This document shows positions 10,900 through 20,271 of a stretch of DNA of 20,566 nt, one piece after another. Location: contig JBBBWG010011569.1 of the NCBI GenBank assembly GCA_037176905.1, positions 1-20,566 of the forward strand, given 5' to 3'. The stretch's first letter is position 1; each line of letters starts with the position of its first letter. The translations under genes and the position numbers were made by a program. This DNA comes from Azolla pinnata. Taxonomy: Eukaryota > Streptophyta > Polypodiopsida > Salviniales > Salviniaceae. The notes below the pieces were generated by a model. It was not told the DNA's origin and made no database searches. It worked only from the letters and a program-made list of their open reading frames with translations.

Positions 10900-11070
10900 T
10901 GAGGTGGCTTCATAGAGAACATGGAGAGCGTAAAGGAAGAGTAAGAGACACAACAAATACTTTGTATATTTCACAAAAGAACAATTACAAGACGCTATAC
11001 AAGTTTGATTATATACTAACTCAAGCTAGGGCAAACACCCTTTTCAATTATTACAAATATAAAATGTTCT
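10900..11070 (-). mobile_element. Decayed fragment related to the Ty1/copia LTR at 18.6-18.9 kb
   Basis: Sequence at 11020-11062 (CTCAAGCTAGGGCAAACACC, then CTTTTC, then ATTATTACAAATAT) closely parallels 18800-18836 (CAAGCTAGGGCACAAGCC, CTTTTCTGCATATTACAAATAT). In both, a TATA-like stretch lies just to the left (minus TATAATC here, TATAAATA there). The similarity is limited to this promoter-proximal part. The ends are not defined, so it may be a truncated or solo LTR. Confidence 0.4.
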
Positions 11071-11639
11071 TGTTTGTTTGCCAAACTGACAAGCTTCAAG
11101 TACATGACACATATTCCTATCTCTAACTATTGGTAAATCATTAACTAAGTTATGTGATGTCATATCTTTACATGGTCAATGTGTTCATGTCATAAATTAC
11201 AAGTTTGTTTGTTACTATCAGTAAAACAAATCATGACTTTGAATTGTTTACCTCTATTGTGACCAACGTACGTAGTCTTCTGCCTTTTGCGATCACCTTG
11301 AACCCTTTTGTGGATCCTCTAAAAAACATCCTTTTTGAGTGAATCTGAGTTGTAATCCCGTTGGATTAAATTGCTTGGATCTTTAGCCATTTGGCAAACC
11401 AAGATTAAAGTGCTTGTAAATTGGGAACATGCAATACATCAGACATGCAGTTTCTCAATCCACATGCATTTTGTGCAGGAATATTACCAATATGTTTTCA
11501 TTACATGCTTAGTATCATCGCCGATCACTTGCAAGATATTGGTGAATTTACATGTGTTATTTACTGCGAAATTTCTTCATAAAATGTTTTCTACAGGTTA
11601 CCTCAAAGTGTACTATCATAGAATTTGGGTTATACATCT

Positions 11640-12346
11640 CTAAATGTATGTGCATGAGTGGAACCATTAGGGTTCTGAACTAGAGACGGACAATTTGTTG
11701 AGAGATCAAAAGAAATATGATTTTAATTATGAAAGGTTATTATAATAGTGTTTCTAGATTAGGAGAACAAACTAGAATAATATATAGAAATTAATGAGAG
11801 AGTTAGGGTTTTGAATGTTTGAGATTAGCTTTGGATAAGAGAAGTTAGAGAGATCAAAGTTTAAGAGAAGAGAAATTAGAGTTTAGAAAAGAGAGATTAG
11901 AAAATATTAAGATTAGCAAAGCGATTGGGGTTAGAAGAGTGATGGAATTAGAAGAGAGATAAAAATTAGAAGAGATTAGAGTAGATGAGAATTAGAAGAG
12001 ATTTAGGGTTTAACGATTATGTATTAGGGTTTTCGAAATAGGTATTAGGGTTTTGGTAATGTTTATTAAAACTTATTCTCCCCTCTCTTCCCCTTGCTCC
12101 ACTCCTTTTATAGACAATGGAGTGGGTTGTTATAGAAAAAGTAGAAAAACAAAAGCTTAAATAGGAAAAAAACTAAGTGAAGTAAGAAAGAATGTAAGGG
12201 GAGGTCTTTAAAAGCATATACTTTATCCACTGTGCCACCTACTTTTTATTCATTTATTTTTCTTCTTTATCGATTTTATTATGTTGTAGATTATTTCTTT
12301 GTTACTTTTAGACTATGACCTTTATACTTTAGGACAACGTGTCAAC
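11640..12346 (-). mobile_element. Decayed Ty3/gypsy-like LTR, related to the one at 19.4-20.3 kb
   Basis: Several blocks are shared in the same order with the right-hand LTR. These are a TATA-containing CCTTTTATAG (12104-12113) versus CCTTATATAGG (19767-19777), then GGAGTGGGTTGTTATA versus GGAGTGGGTCGCTATA, an A-rich stretch with GTAG and AGGAAAAA, then CTTTATCCAC plus CACCT, and finally TTTAGGACAACG versus TTCAGGACATCG. Transcription would run on the minus strand. The part to the left (11660-12060) is purine-rich and holds five TTAGGGTT motifs. The right edge near 12346 abuts a CACTA motif. Confidence 0.55.
12104..12113 (-). promoter_or_regulatory. TATA box of the decayed LTR
   Basis: On the minus strand this reads CTATAAAAGG, a strong plant TATA box. 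It lies at the same point of the shared LTR alignment as the TATA box at 19767-19777. AAACCCTAA motifs follow about 55-110 bases downstream on that strand. Confidence 0.55.
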
Positions 12347-12773
12347 CACTAGAAACTCTATCGAATTTACTGTGAATTTGCTGCAAAAAAAATTGTGACA
12401 AGTCATGTCAAATGTGCAATAAATTCACGTTTAATTTGGTGTCAGGTCACAACTAATACATGGCGAAATTGTAGTAAAATTTTATGTTGTTTGATTTGCA
12501 CATTGATGCGTCAAACTTTACTGCAATGTTATAGTAAAGATATGATAAATATATTGTAAATATTTGTAAATATGCAATAAATATGTGGTAAAATTGTGTA
12601 AAAAAATATTTTTAAAGTTTTAAAAATATTATAAATAAAATTTATAAAATTGTGAAAAAAATATTTTTTGAAAAAATATTATTTTTAGCAACATCTTACT
12701 TTAATTTTTTATAAATATCTATAGATCTATATGTCTACATATAGAAAGACCTATGCAGAAGCTTGAGATTTTG

Positions 12774-12775
12774 TA

Positions 12776-12831
<56 letters not shown>
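12774..12831. repeat. Compound (GT)n(GA)n microsatellite
   Basis: About seven GT units pass directly into about 22 GA units. The neighbouring Arg-Glu and Ser-Leu repeat frames on the two strands are produced by this tract and are not genes. Confidence 0.95.
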
Positions 12832-12834
<3 letters not shown>

Positions 12835-13564
12835 AATACACACAAGAGAGGGATGAAGGAAAGAATATCCAGGTGGAGAAATATATTTGTATTGCTCAAA
12901 ACTTCAATAAGTTTGTACATACTCACATCTAGGCTTAATATACATGCAAGATATATCCGATTGTAAATAACCACGTATTTATCACATATTTACCGTGTAT
13001 TTACTGTGAGTATTGTCGCTCAATTAACGCGTATTTTTTGGGTATTTACCTCGACTATTGCCACATATTTATCACATATTTAATGCATATTATTAATTAT
13101 CATGTATTTATTGAGAATATTGACGCATATTTACCTAATCTCCGTATTTGATATCTTGCAGTGATCTTTATCTTGTCTTGTTTTCTTTCTCATCAATCGT
13201 TGTCTATGAGCTCAGCCCATGACACATATGTACATATTTATCAATACATGGATAGAATTGACCATGCGTATAGCATACGTGTTTGCATTCGCGTATGTTT
13301 CAATCAAATGTATATGGTAAATCATCTTCAAGTTAGATTGAATTAATAAGTTGCAAAAAATAATAAAGATTAAAATTTCAAAAAATGGCCACGGTCTATA
13401 TTATATAATGATTGGATCACATGTCATTGCACGTTATATAAGAGAGTGAGTATTGGGGGAGAAAAACAGAAAAATAGAAACAATATATAAAAAAAGAAAA
13501 AAAGGGAAAAAAAAACATATTTTCCCTTTTCAAAAGTGTTTAAATGTTTGAATGCTTGCATGAA

Positions 13565-13806
13565 CATGTTTATTACTTTTTATGAATACATGTGTATATA
13601 TGTATGCTTATTCATCTTTATATATATACATTCATGAATATTAATTTGCAAACATATATACATGTATGCATACATACAGACATATTCATCCATATATGTA
13701 TACATGTATATTAATTTGTATATACATACACACATGAATATTTATCTGTATATGCATATACACATGCATATTCATCTATATAATATGCATGCATACATGC
13801 CTATTT
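13565..13806. repeat. Array of degenerate ATACATGTATGCATA repeats
   Basis: Units of about 30-40 bases alternate TATTCATC, TGTATATGCATAT and ACACATGAATAT. It is the first of three similar arrays (also 14745-15130 and 15695-15960). The Tyr/Ile/His-rich open frames it makes are artefacts. Confidence 0.8.
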
Positions 13807-14216
13807 ACCAATACGATAAATGTGTCAAATTAATGGTAGTTCTGTGGCAAATATAATCACATCGCCTACATAGTAAATATGCATCAAATTAGTGGTAACT
13901 TCATGACACTAGCCATGTCAACTACATGGTAAACACATGTCAAATGCGCAATAACTACGGGGTAATAACCGTGTCAATTATGTTGTAAACTTACACCAAA
14001 GCTTGCGGTAAGGTCACGCCAAATTTGATGTAATTTTGACCAAATTTTTATCGCGACCTAGATGCAATAGTAAACTAGCCAATACTTTGTAGTGCTATTG
14101 TATCTTTTGTCTCATGGACCAATCATTACAAGAGATAAGTCATTTGATGTGACCAGTTACCGCAACCAAAACACCATGTAGGTATTGGCTCATACGTTAA
14201 ATCTTGCGGTAAAATA

Positions 14217-15130
14217 ATTTGTTAAAAAATTGTGTCAAATTTGATGAGCTTACCACGAAATTTGACGTGAAGCTTACCATGTCTATGCATCTATGTCATG
14301 GTCAACATTTTGAGGTGACTTTGATGTCTACACATCTATGTCATTGTCAACATTATGATGTGACCTTCACAGGTTGTTTTCTGCAAGTTTTGTTGCGACC
14401 ATTGCTACAAACTTTTTTCTCGACATGTCAAATTTACCATGACCTTGCTGCAAAATCTTTTTTCTGCACGGTAAATTTGATGCACAATTTACTGCAAACT
14501 TCACTACATATTTATTACAACATAGACACGATCATTATCGTATTGCATATTAGTAACAAATTTATATCAGAAGTATCATTAAAGCCCTTGACCTCATTTG
14601 AAGTAATCAACTAGTCTAGCCAATAGATCGAACATACAATTACATAATATAAATCATAATAATAGTTTATAGAGTAAAAATTCTTTATTATAATCCAAAA
14701 TGTTCTATATTAGCTTTCTAGAAGATGCATGAAACTACTTTTGCATGATGTTCTCCATCTACGGATGAATGTGCATGTATGTATCCATCTACATATGAAT
14801 TTGCATGTTTGTATATTCCATACACAAATGAAAATGCATACTTGTATCCATCTATAGATGAATAGGCTTGTATGTATGCACATACAGGTGAATAAGCATG
14901 TACATATGCATATATAGACGAATATCTATCATACATGTACAATATACACATGAATATGCATGTATTTATGCATATACAGAGAAATATGCATGTATATATG
15001 CATATACATATGAATATGCATGCATATATTCATATACAGGTGAATATGTATGTATGTATGCATATATAGTTGTGAATATGCATGTATATATATGCATATA
15101 CATATGAATATACATGCATATATACATTTA
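14217..15130. repeat. Duplicated AT-rich module, copy 1
   Basis: A block with TTTACCATGACCTTGCTGCAA and CGATCATTATCGTATTGCAT is followed by AACATACAATTACATAATAT, then TTTATTATAATCCAAAATGT. An array of about 40-bp units follows (14745-15130), containing TGCATATACAGG and TGAATATGCATG. The same blocks recur in the same order about 0.94 kb further on. No coding capacity is recognised. Confidence 0.7.
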
Positions 15131-15141
15131 TAAGTGAATTT

Positions 15142-15160
15142 CACTACAAGGTATGACAAG
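15142..15160 (+). repeat. CACTA-like terminal motif
   Basis: CACTACAAGGTAT here matches at 12 of 13 positions the complement of the right-hand motif ending at 14094 (CACTACAAAGTAT). It is followed by GTTTACCGCGAC and TTTACTGCGACC, typical of repetitive subterminal sequence. The order (a right end at 14094, then a left end at 15142) implies the ends of two different elements. Confidence 0.4.
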
Positions 15161-15960
15161 TTTACCGCGACTGTTTACTGCGACCTAAACACAACGAGCC
15201 TAGGTCTCAATAAATTTTTTTCAAAATTGCGTCAAATTTGCTGCAATTGTTACCACAAGTTTGATACGACTATTACTACACCATTTATTGCAGTTATTTA
15301 AACCACGTGGCGTGCTGTTTACTGCGAGTTTAGACGTGTCTGTAACCGCGACTATAGACACGAGATTTGACATGACGTTAGAAGCTCAATTTATTGCGAC
15401 CTTGCTGCAAACATTTCCTCTTCAAATTCAAGACATGGCTATAGATGTTGTGTTTACGACAACCTTTCCTACAACAGAGGCATGATCATATCGCATATTT
15501 AACACAATGTTTTACAGGCAAGATTTAAACCAATAATCTCATTTGATGCAATCAAGTGGTTTAGCTAGTTGGTCAAAACATACAATTACATAATATATGT
15601 AATAAATGTATATTTATTATGATTTAAAATGTACTATATCTATGAATCTATCTATATATAGACCTATACATCTAAATAATTAAATATACATATACATATA
15701 CATGTATATCTACATGAATATTTGAATATTTATCTATATATGCATGTATATATGCATATACAGGAGAATATGCATGTATGCATGCATATACAGGTGAATA
15801 TGCATGTATGTGATTGTTTACAAATGAATATGCATCAAAGATGTACATATATAAACGAATATGGGCATATCTATGCATAAACACATAAATATGCACGTAT
15901 GCATGTATATTTAGATGAGTATACATGTATGTATACATATACAGGTAAATAAAGGATAAT
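15142..15960. repeat. Duplicated AT-rich module, copy 2
   Basis: Matching blocks are TTTATTGCGACCTTGCTGCAA (15393), CATGATCATATCGCATAT (15481), AACATACAATTACATAATAT (15575), TTTATTATGATTTAAAATGT (15613) and a terminal TGCATATACAGGTGAATATG array (15695-15960). The copies differ by many substitutions and small indels, so the duplication is old. The copy starts at a CACTACAAGG motif. Confidence 0.7.
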
Positions 15961-16165
15961 ATAGGCTAATGTGCAACTACTATGCAACAAATATGCAGAT
16001 ACCATGTAACTTTTATGTAGCAAATATGTAGCTACCATGCAGCAAATATGTAGCTACCATGCAACAAATGTGCAACAAACGTGACGTAAAGGTCGCATCT
16101 ACATTATAGTAATAGGTGTGTCTTTATTGTAGTAATAGCTGCGTCTATATTGCAGCAGATATGCA
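15961..16165. repeat. Short tandem repeats of about 22-23 bp
   Basis: CAAATATGTAGCTACCATGCA units recur in 15965-16070. They are followed by about three units resembling GTGTCTTTATTGTAGTAATAG (16095-16160). They continue the style of the transposon-like region to the left. Confidence 0.7.
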
Positions 16166-18149
16166 ACTATGTTACAAAACCATTTACTTCAAATTTGACG
16201 CAACATAAACAACTTGTCACTTGTTCAAATCGGTTCAGTATCAAGAGGTCCACTTTATGCATGACTCAACTGGATGAAGCTATGCTTTGTACTCCAATCA
16301 ATAAGGGTAGACATGCACGGGAAGGTTCACAAAAGGTATGCAAGGATCTAGAAAGTGGCGTCTACCAAAACTTATGAAGCTTCAATGTATGCCTTTTGAT
16401 TGTAAGACACAAATGTTGGCTAAAAACTTGACATCACAGTAGTCATTGGGATTATATGTTGCCTTTGAGTCAAGATCATTGTGATATATCAACAACTATT
16501 AAGACTTTGAAGGGTCACAATGCATTGATTGACAATGGAGTAGAGTGCATTTGCAATGTTACAAATATAGTTGATATTCATTATACAGATGGTCTGGGAG
16601 AACGATAATTTACAACGGTAGATAATATTGGGGTTACACTCACTGATGTCTTTGCTTCAAAGGTCAAAATCTTAGTACAATAGTATTGTGATGTAAACGA
16701 ATCCAATCATTTGACTATGAACCCAAAATTTACCAAGTTTTTCTTCCACATACATATACATTCATCTATTTTTCAATGAAAATTGCTTGCTTTGCTGGTT
16801 TAAATATTACTTTTTGTATTGTTATCGATATGTTGAAGGAGCAAGGATCTATGATGAGGGAAGAAGTCATGGGTGTCGATGATGGCTATGTGGGCGGCCT
16901 CCACTGAGCTTAGTTGTCGATGCATCATCTCATTTTTTTGAGGGTAGATGTAAGAAGGGACACCGGAGGAGAGGTCGTCATCTTCCACAAGTTGCTGCAA
17001 GCAAGAAGTTTTGGGCAAGAAATTGCTCTAGTTTAGGGGAAAAAGAGCAATACGATATGAAATGGCCAGTTTTGTATTAAGAAAATACCCAAATATCTTG
17101 CTTATCCATCCCCTTTATCACCATCATTTCATGCACAATTCAGAAATGACAATTATAAACTTGAACATATTAGCCTCTTGATCCATAAAACTCACCATTT
17201 TGAGCAAGAATACAATGAGATAATCGCACATTCTTGAATATGAAATGATGATGGATATACGTTAGCTGCATAGAGAGAAGTTATTGTTGTTTCATCATCC
17301 AACAGTTGCGTTTTGAGGCAACATGATTCATTTCTATTACAACCTGTTAATGTTGGAAGTTTGATGAAAATATGTTATGAAAGTGAGAGCAAGAACTCAG
17401 ATCGTTGCTGATCCAACTATTTTTTCAGTGTTGAACACATTGTACAATCCTTCTGATTTTGCACAAGAAAGCTAAAGCCATAGCATAAGGTAACAAAAGA
17501 ACATTGCTGTTACAACCATTTCTCAGTGTCATGAACATAGTTCAACAATTCTTCCACTAAAAGATTGTTTACAAAGCAAGGAGAACCCTTGCATAGCATA
17601 AGGTAAACAAAAACCAAATAAATTTCCATATAAAATTTGTTAGTTAGCACAATCCTTTTGGTGTAGTCTGCTCAATTTAAAAGGTCATTGATAGCTTACA
17701 ATTGGGTAATATTAACATTTCTCTTCAACATCTTTTGTCCAAAGCAATGGAATTACAAGTATACAACATTGGAATTGGATTTTGATTGTGTAAAAATGAT
17801 TTACAATGCCCGCTAACATCACTTGTTCATTCATTTGTCTGCAACAGTTAATGTGAGTAGAGTTAAATATCAAGAAGAATTGAATACAAAATTTACGATA
17901 TTACATCAATGAATCGCAAAGCAAAATCCATGAGTTATTGGCTACAAATAGAAATGTTACTAACTCCATATTCCCTTTTCTTCCAAGTACGGAACCATCT
18001 TCCATACATTTCTCTGCTACTTGTAATTGCCCAAAATTGGTGTTCGAAGAGCTTGAGAACATTGTACCTGCAATTGCATGAGATAAAAAAATGTGAGAAA
18101 TGCTAGGAGCGAAGAAACAACTTTTCTTATGCCCATTTTCACGATGGAC
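16166..18149. other. Intergenic DNA, no gene recognised
   Basis: Open frames are short and match no family I know. A direct repeat lies at 17420-17615. On the minus strand, a stretch ending at a TAA (17901-18068) follows a good acceptor-like site (TTTTTTTATCTCATGCAATTGCAG). It could be the last exon of a captured or decayed gene, with a translation beginning MFSSSSNTNFGQLQVAEKCM, but it cannot be assigned. Confidence 0.5.
17420..17615 (+). repeat. Imperfect direct repeat, about 100 bp unit, two copies
   Basis: Copy 1 contains TTCAGTGTTGAACACATTGT, then ACAATCCTTC, and ends with GCCATAGCATAAGGTAACAA. Copy 2 contains CTCAGTGTCATGAACATAGT, then CAACAATTCTTC, and ends with TGCATAGCATAAGGTAAACA. 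The copies are adjacent. Confidence 0.6.
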
Positions 18150-18188
18150 GGCCTTAAATCGCCTAGGATTTCTGGGAGACTTAAGGCC
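18150..18188 (+). other. Hairpin with GGCCTTAA arms
   Basis: GGCCTTAAATCGCC pairs with GGGAGACTTAAGGCC across a short loop. The outer eight base pairs are perfect and mismatches lie further in. It lies about 110 bases left of the integrase remnant. It could be a foldback or a regulatory stem; nothing else identifies it. Confidence 0.5.
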
Positions 18189-18260
18189 ATACGAACTTGT
18201 ACTACATAATCCCAAGCCTAACCATTAAGATAACAAATCTAGCAACTATAATAAATCTAG

Positions 18261-18576
18261 TTAGATTTATCTTCACATCTTCAGAAAGCTCAAGTACAAT
18301 ATGAGGCTAACACGGATCGACATCATCATTTGTCTCCCTTGAAGCTTGCTAATCGGGTATGGTTGTTATGTCGTCACATCAAGACTACTCAATTATGTGA
18401 TATGCTCGATTATCAATGCTTAGGTCCTTTTGTCATCATGAAACGGATTAATGATACAACATTTCTTCTTGCTCTTCTTGCTCATCTACGGATTCATCCA
18501 ATATTCAACAACTCTCTTTTGGAACCTTGCCGCTCTAGCTCGATTCCTAATCGTGTCGTGACACCACCGCCTATTG
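18261..18576 (+). pseudogene. Ty3/gypsy integrase C-terminus (GPF-type tail), truncated
   Basis: One open frame from 18261 carries motifs of the C-terminal part of a plant Ty3/gypsy (chromovirus-like) integrase: HLQKAQVQYEAN, RVWLLCRHIKTT, CDMLDYQCLGPFVI, LRIHPIFNNSLLEP and SIPNRVVTPPP. In intact relatives this region leads into a chromodomain. Here it stops just after the proline-rich linker, where the copia LTR begins (about 18577). The start is also cut: there is an in-frame TAG at 18258-18260 and no integrase catalytic core, reverse transcriptase or protease to the left. The remnant cannot encode a working protein. Confidence 0.85.
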
Positions 18577-18887
18577 TGTGTGAGGTCGTCAGTCGGAACA
18601 AAGCACTAGCTCCCAACAGTATGGTGGAGGTGTCAAGAGGTAGGTCAGGACAAAGAGTTGATCAAATTTGGGTCAGTCAGAAGTGGCGGCAAAGACACGA
18701 GAGAGGGAGAGAGAGATAGGCACGATAATAGAAACCTCTATTAACATGGAGTTGGAGCAACCAACTTTGGTCGACCATACAAGCTTGGTATTTATACCCC
18801 CAAGCTAGGGCACAAGCCTTTTCTGCATATTACAAATATGGCCCGTCCACTTATGGACAATGTGAACACGACCATTAGATGCCCACA
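18577..18887 (-). mobile_element. 3' LTR of a Ty1/copia element
   Basis: The segment follows a copia RNase H tail and a polypurine tract in the correct minus-strand order. Its ends read TGTG...CACA (plus start TGTGTGAGG, minus start TGTGGGCATC), and it is about 311 bases long, normal for a short copia LTR. A minus-strand TATAAATA lies at 18789-18796, with a CT-rich leader (CTATCTCTCTCTCCCTCTC) further downstream. The exact left end could shift a few bases within TGTGTGTG. Confidence 0.7.
18789..18796 (-). promoter_or_regulatory. TATA box in the copia LTR
   Basis: The minus strand reads GGGGGTATAAATACC, a strong plant TATA box about 90 bases inside the LTR. It would drive transcription leftwards, out of the element into the gypsy remnant. 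Confidence 0.65.
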
Positions 18888-18890
18888 TTC

Positions 18891-18909
18891 GACTCTCCCC
18901 CGTAATGGG
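18891..18909 (-). other. Polypurine tract of the copia element
   Basis: On the minus strand CCCATTACGGGGGAGAGTC lies directly before the LTR. Placement between the RNase H stop and the LTR is what plus-strand priming needs. Confidence 0.6.
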
Positions 18910-18984
18910 CGTGTTCCAAAAATCTGTAAAAAGAAAAAGAAGTATACAAGTTTTACAGATTAACAAAGGGGTTGATATACTGTG

Positions 18985-19086
18985 GACTAGTACGATCGAA
19001 CAAAAGTATGATCGTAAATATGCGATCGTAGAAGTGCTATCATAGTAGTACGATCGAACAGAGCACGATCGTCGTAGAGAGTACGA
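18985..19086. repeat. CGATCG-containing repeats in the copia 3' untranslated region
   Basis: TACGATCGAACA(A/G)AG, TATGATCGTA, TGCGATCGTAG, TACGATCGAACAGAG and CACGATCGTCG follow one another in about 100 bases between the copia stop codon and its polypurine tract. CGATCG is palindromic, so every unit reads on both strands. One more copy (TACGATCGAA) lies inside the RNase H part near 19333. Confidence 0.75.
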
Positions 19087-19359
19087 CTATTTCCGCAGTT
19101 CGTCCAAAATCAGCTCCACGCCCATCCGATCGCGCAAAGACCGAAAACGGTCTGTCGAAAGACTCTTGGTCATCGCGTCTGCAACATTGTTAGTCGTAGA
19201 GACCTTCTCTAGACTGAGCATCTACTTAGTTGCACAATCCCGAATGAAGTGGTACCGAACCTTGATGTGATTTGAAGCATTGTGATGTACCGGATTATTC
19301 GCTAAAGCGACAACTCCCTGGCTGTTGCTGAGTACGATCGAAATCCATTTCGACTTAAC
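19087..19359 (-). pseudogene. Ty1/copia RNase H C-terminus, broken
   Basis: Read on the minus strand, one frame shows the hallmark end of copia polyproteins: SNSQGVVALANNPVHHNAS, then HIKVRYHFIRDC, then LEKVSTTNNVADAMTKSL, then RFRSLRDRMGV, ending with ELRK and a TAG at 19087-19089. The frame is interrupted by an in-frame TAG (19222-19224) where relatives have a sense codon. It is cut on its upstream side at the neighbouring gypsy LTR, with TGA and TAA just beyond 19359. It is therefore a dead copy. The reverse transcriptase and integrase portions are not in the window. Confidence 0.88.
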
Positions 19360-19766
19360 TTATCAAAATGTACGAGCTAGTCTTCCGAGCCAAAGCGCTT
19401 CCTTCGTTGCGTCCGGCGCACCTACGTTGTCGTGTGTCTCTTCACACACGATATGATAATAATTTTATGTTAGCCTACTACTTTGATGCGAAGAGATTAA
19501 GGTCCGCAAGAGCCTCCAAACGTATTTTACGGTGTCGGGATAATCGACAAGTATGCGTGAAAGCAGAGGCAGATCCACCGGGGATTTGAACTAGAGGAAA
19601 CCAGAGTGGCGGAGTGGCGAGAAACGGAATTGTAATGAATATTTAGATATCAGAATAAAAAGAAGCAAGGGAAAACTAAAAGGAATTGAATTGAATTCCG
19701 GATAATTGGATTATATTGAATAGAGTTCTTGATTGCAAACCCCCCCCATCCCCCATGTACGTCACT

Positions 19767-19777
19767 CCTTATATAGG
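19767..19777 (-). promoter_or_regulatory. TATA box of the gypsy LTR
   Basis: The minus strand reads CCTATATAAGG. Its surroundings align with the decayed LTR TATA box at 12104-12113. The G-rich stretch GGGGGATGGGGGGGG follows about 15-30 bases downstream and may mark the start of the transcript leader. Confidence 0.65.
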
Positions 19778-20006
19778 CTGTGGAGTGGGTCGCTATAATA
19801 AAAAAAACGTAGGAGGAAAAAAAGGTAGGAAAATAAAGCATGAAAAAAACGTAGAGAGAAAAAAAAGCCAAAATAGGAATCGACCTAAAAGACCTAAGTT
19901 TTGAAAGCAATTGCTTTATCCACCACACCTTTGCATTCTTTTCAAATAATTTAGCATTCCTTGTCATAATCTATTTCACATTATACGCCCAAATCTTCAG
20001 GACATC

Positions 20007-20228
20007 GTCGATTATACGATCCCACGATTCCACGAATTTCCGGTTCCACGATTCTCCGATTCTCCGATTCTAGGAATTTCCGGTTCCACGATTCTCCAAT
20101 TTTCCGATTCTACGAATTTCCGGTTCCACGATTCTATGATTCCACGATTCTACGATTCCACGAATTTCTGGTTAGGGCCCGTCGATCCACGGATTTTCGG
20201 TTTCGGCCCGTCGATCCACGGATTTCCA
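20007..20228. repeat. Tandem CGATTC / GAATTTCCGGTTCC repeats in the gypsy LTR
   Basis: Two to three units of roughly 50 bases carry CCACGATTC, CTCCGATTC and GAATTTCCGGTTCC. They are followed by two units of about 40 bases with GCCCGTCGATCCACGGATTT. They lie upstream of the TATA box on the minus strand, where U3 enhancer repeats usually sit. Confidence 0.85.
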
Positions 20229-20271
20229 GTTACGATATGCTTTCAAGCCGTGTAAGGTTTCTGTCACGACA

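Larger units (their letters stand above)
12347..14094. mobile_element. Possible non-autonomous CACTA-type DNA transposon remnant
   Basis: The segment opens with CACTAGAAACTC (12347) and ends with ACTTTGTAGTG (to 14094), whose complement begins CACTACAAAGT. Between them, motifs such as GTCAAAT, TTACTGTGA, TTACCGTG and TGCAATAA recur on both strands near the two ends (12355-12600 and 13840-14090), as subterminal repeats do in CACTA elements. No transposase is visible, the two ends match only in CACTA plus a few bases, and the flanking triplets (AAC and CTA) do not form a target duplication. This is a low-confidence call. Confidence 0.3.
19369..20271 (-). mobile_element. 3' LTR of a Ty3/gypsy element (903 bp)
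   Basis: On the minus strand it starts TGTCGTGACAG immediately after a polypurine tract and ends GCTCGTACA, giving TGT...ACA termini. It carries a tandem-repeat region (20007-20228) in its presumed U3. A GGTGTGGTGGATAAAGC motif, a TATA box (19767-19777) and a downstream leader follow. The element's integrase tail lies directly beyond the polypurine tract, so this is the 3' LTR of an element whose body continues past the right end of the window. It has landed in, or beside, the copia RNase H. Confidence 0.75.

Noticed and set aside
12735..12974. Arg-Glu and Ser-Leu repeat proteins
   Set aside because: They are artefacts of the (GA)n microsatellite.
13662..15159. Tyr/Ile/His-rich small proteins on both strands
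   Set aside because: They come from the ATGCATATAC arrays, which are open in several frames at once.
19570..19600. tRNA B-box-like GTTCAAATCC on the minus strand
   Set aside because: No A box, cloverleaf or acceptor stem surrounds it; it lies in the U5 part of the gypsy LTR.
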